Below are positions 5,202-6,337 of a stretch of DNA of 6,337 bases, piece after piece. The stretch is from Paracoccaceae bacterium (GTDB lineage Bacteria > Pseudomonadota > Alphaproteobacteria > Rhodobacterales > Rhodobacteraceae): NCBI GenBank assembly GCA_023254015.1, contig JALQYS010000603.1:1-6337 (forward strand), in the 5' to 3' direction. The position numbers and the translations under genes are program-made. A model generated the notes under the pieces. It did not search any database. It was not told the origin of the DNA and saw nothing but the letters and a program-made list of their open reading frames with translations. How positions within the stretch are numbered: position 1 is the first letter of the stretch; every line of letters begins with the position of its first letter.

Positions 5202-5226
5202 GTCTCTGCGGTGCGGCAAAAGCCAC

Positions 5227-6111
5227 TCAGCGGGCCGCGGCCCGGGCGCGCATCCGTTCGCGGGTGAAGGTGTAAAGCCCCGAGCCGATGATCAGCGCAG
5301 CCCCGATCAACATCGCAGGCCCCGGCCTTTCGCCCAGAAACAACATTGCCAGGATCAGCGCAAAGACCAGCCGGGTATAGCGGAACGGCGCAATCACGGC
5401 CGCCTCACCCAGACGGGTGGCGGCGGTGACGGCGTAATAGCCGATCAGGCCGGACATCAGCGCCAGCGCCAGGTCGAACCAGCGCGTGGGGTCGATGGGG
5501 GCAAAGCCGTCGCCGCCAAGCGTCATCAGCACCAGCCCTGCGGGCACCAGCGCCATATAGGCCCAGGTCACCAGCTGGAAGGTGCCGATGTCAACCGGCA
5601 TGGCCCGGGTGGACAGATCGCGCGCGGCCAGAACCACAACGCACAGCACCGTCAGAAGGCCCGCCGCCTGAAACGCCGCATTCCAGGGCTGCAGGACGAT
5701 CAGAACGCCGGAAAAGCCCACCGCAATCGCCGTCCAGCGCCGCCAGCCCACCCTTTCCCCCAGAACCAGCGCTGCCCCCATGGTGACCACCAGCGGCGAG
5801 GCCTGCAACAGTGCCGAGTTGATCGACAGCGGAATGAGCGCGAGCGCCGTGATATAGAGCATGGTCGCCGCCGCCTCGGACAAGGCGCGCAGCAAGGGTG
5901 CCCCGCGCAGCGCCCGCAAGGTCAGGATCGGCTGACGCTTCAGCGCGGCAAAAAGCCAGAACACCAGCGCGCCCCCCGCCCCCATCATGGCAATCACCTG
6001 CCCCGGCGGCAGGGCCATGGCGGCGCGTTTCAGAAACAGATCCTCGACGGCAAAGGCAGCCATCGAGCCCACCATCATCAGCGTGGCCGCGGTGTTGTCG
6101 GTTTTTCTCAA
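5227..6111 (-). CDS. EamA/DMT superfamily transporter
   Basis: This 294-residue inner-membrane protein has about ten hydrophobic helices in two homologous EamA halves (roughly 8-140 and 150-284). The first half carries PLSINSALLQASPLVV (94-109) and an LGER end (117-120); the second carries APFRYTRLVFALIL (241-254) and FLGERP (258-263). These internal repeats define the drug/metabolite transporter family. Substrates range from amino acids to nucleosides and drugs and cannot be read from the sequence. The start is TTG 6111, whose last two bases begin the TGA of the upstream fur-family gene, so translation is probably coupled. The first ATG (6078) would cut into the first helix and lacks a ribosome binding site. 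A basic tail rich in Arg closes the protein. Co-transcription with the regulator might suggest metal-related control, but no metal-transport signature is seen. Confidence 0.9.
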   Translation of the reverse strand: MRKTDNTAATLMMVGSMAAFAVEDLFLKRAAMALPPGQVIAMMGAGGALVFWLFAALKRQPILTLRALRGAPLLRALSEAAATMLYITALALIPLSINSALLQASPLVVTMGAALVLGERVGWRRWTAIAVGFSGVLIVLQPWNAAFQAAGLLTVLCVVVLAARDLSTRAMPVDIGTFQLVTWAYMALVPAGLVLMTLGGDGFAPIDPTRWFDLALALMSGLIGYYAVTAATRLGEAAVIAPFRYTRLVFALILAMLFLGERPGPAMLIGAALIIGSGLYTFTRERMRARAAAR

Positions 6112-6337
6112 GTTTTGGCACTTTTCTTCAGGGGGACCGCCAGAAGCTCCAGCCGATGTCCGATCAACCGATAGCCAAGCCGCGCGGCGATACGTTCCTG
6201 CAGCGCCTCGATCTCGGGGTCGACGAATTCGATCACCTCGCCGGAATGGACGTCGATCAGGTGGTCGTGGTGATCGCGTTCGGCATCTTCATAGCGGGCG
6301 CGGCCGTCGCCGAATTCGTGGCGGTCCAGGATGCCTG
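6108..6337 (-). CDS. Fur family regulator, C-terminal part (Fur/Mur-like), cut by the window edge
   Basis: Only the last 75 residues are present; the DNA-binding winged helix lies beyond the right edge. Visible are GILDRHEFGDGRARYE, the metal-binding stretch DHHDHLIDVHSGEVIEF (21-37 of the fragment), VDPEIEALQERIAARLGY, and the closing His60-containing helix. This is the dimerisation and metal-sensing domain of the Fur family. The position where classical Fur has a CXXC zinc site reads DVHSG, so the structural zinc cysteines are absent. In alphaproteobacteria this form is typical of Fur/Mur, which in Rhizobium and Rhodobacter responds largely to manganese and represses sit-type Mn uptake (family knowledge). 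Irr is less likely because the retained tail resembles Fur/Mur. The TGA overlaps the TTG start of the EamA transporter, indicating one operon. Metal specificity is inference. Confidence 0.88.
   Translation of the reverse strand, partial: GILDRHEFGDGRARYEDAERDHHDHLIDVHSGEVIEFVDPEIEALQERIAARLGYRLIGHRLELLAVPLKKSAKT

Noticed and set aside
5591..6121. 176-residue minus-strand frame overlapping the EamA gene
   Set aside because: It is the same strand in a shifted frame, Gly/Ala/Arg-rich with no membrane pattern, while the EamA frame has ten helices and conserved motifs.

Overview
The window comes from a high-G+C alphaproteobacterium, most likely Rhodobacteraceae (Rhodobacter/Paracoccus-like). The evidence is the codon use (GGC, CTG and GCC dominate), an alphaproteobacterial Fur/Mur-type regulator tail with no CXXC motif, a stand-alone TfoX C-terminal-domain protein, and typical alphaproteobacterial enolase and MarC sequences. 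This placement rests on recognition, not on a search.

Left part (1-1818): a copper-handling locus that has been broken. A copA-type copper P1B-ATPase on the minus strand (two HMA domains, four membrane segments, the actuator domain) stops abruptly near base 231, before the ion-binding CPC motif and the phosphorylation domain. From there the sequence is the interior of a DUF1365 gene on the plus strand, so the two genes are joined tail to tail and each has lost its 3' part. The divergent copZ-type copper chaperone is intact.

Middle part (1819-3107): about 175 bases of leader sequence precede an apparently unrecognised 48-residue Gln/Gly-rich small protein gene, which has a ribosome binding site and a hairpin terminator directly after its stop. 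Next is a TfoX-C-domain protein. Its stop codon overlaps, tail to tail, the stop of a membrane-anchored retropepsin-like aspartic protease on the minus strand.

Right part (2535-6337): everything is on the minus strand. In transcription order it contains the C-terminal part of a Fur/Mur-family regulator (cut by the window edge), an EamA/DMT transporter starting on TTG inside the fur stop, enolase with its own promoter and ribosome binding site, a triple-hairpin terminator region, then marC translationally coupled to the aspartic protease through an ATGA overlap.

The gene content is mostly housekeeping. The points most worth checking are the copA/DUF1365 breakpoint (a real rearrangement or an assembly chimera), the isolated Gln/Gly-rich small protein gene, the hairpin cluster after eno, and the tight fur-EamA and marC-protease couplings. 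I saw no CRISPR array, tRNA, rRNA, insertion sequence or phage gene.
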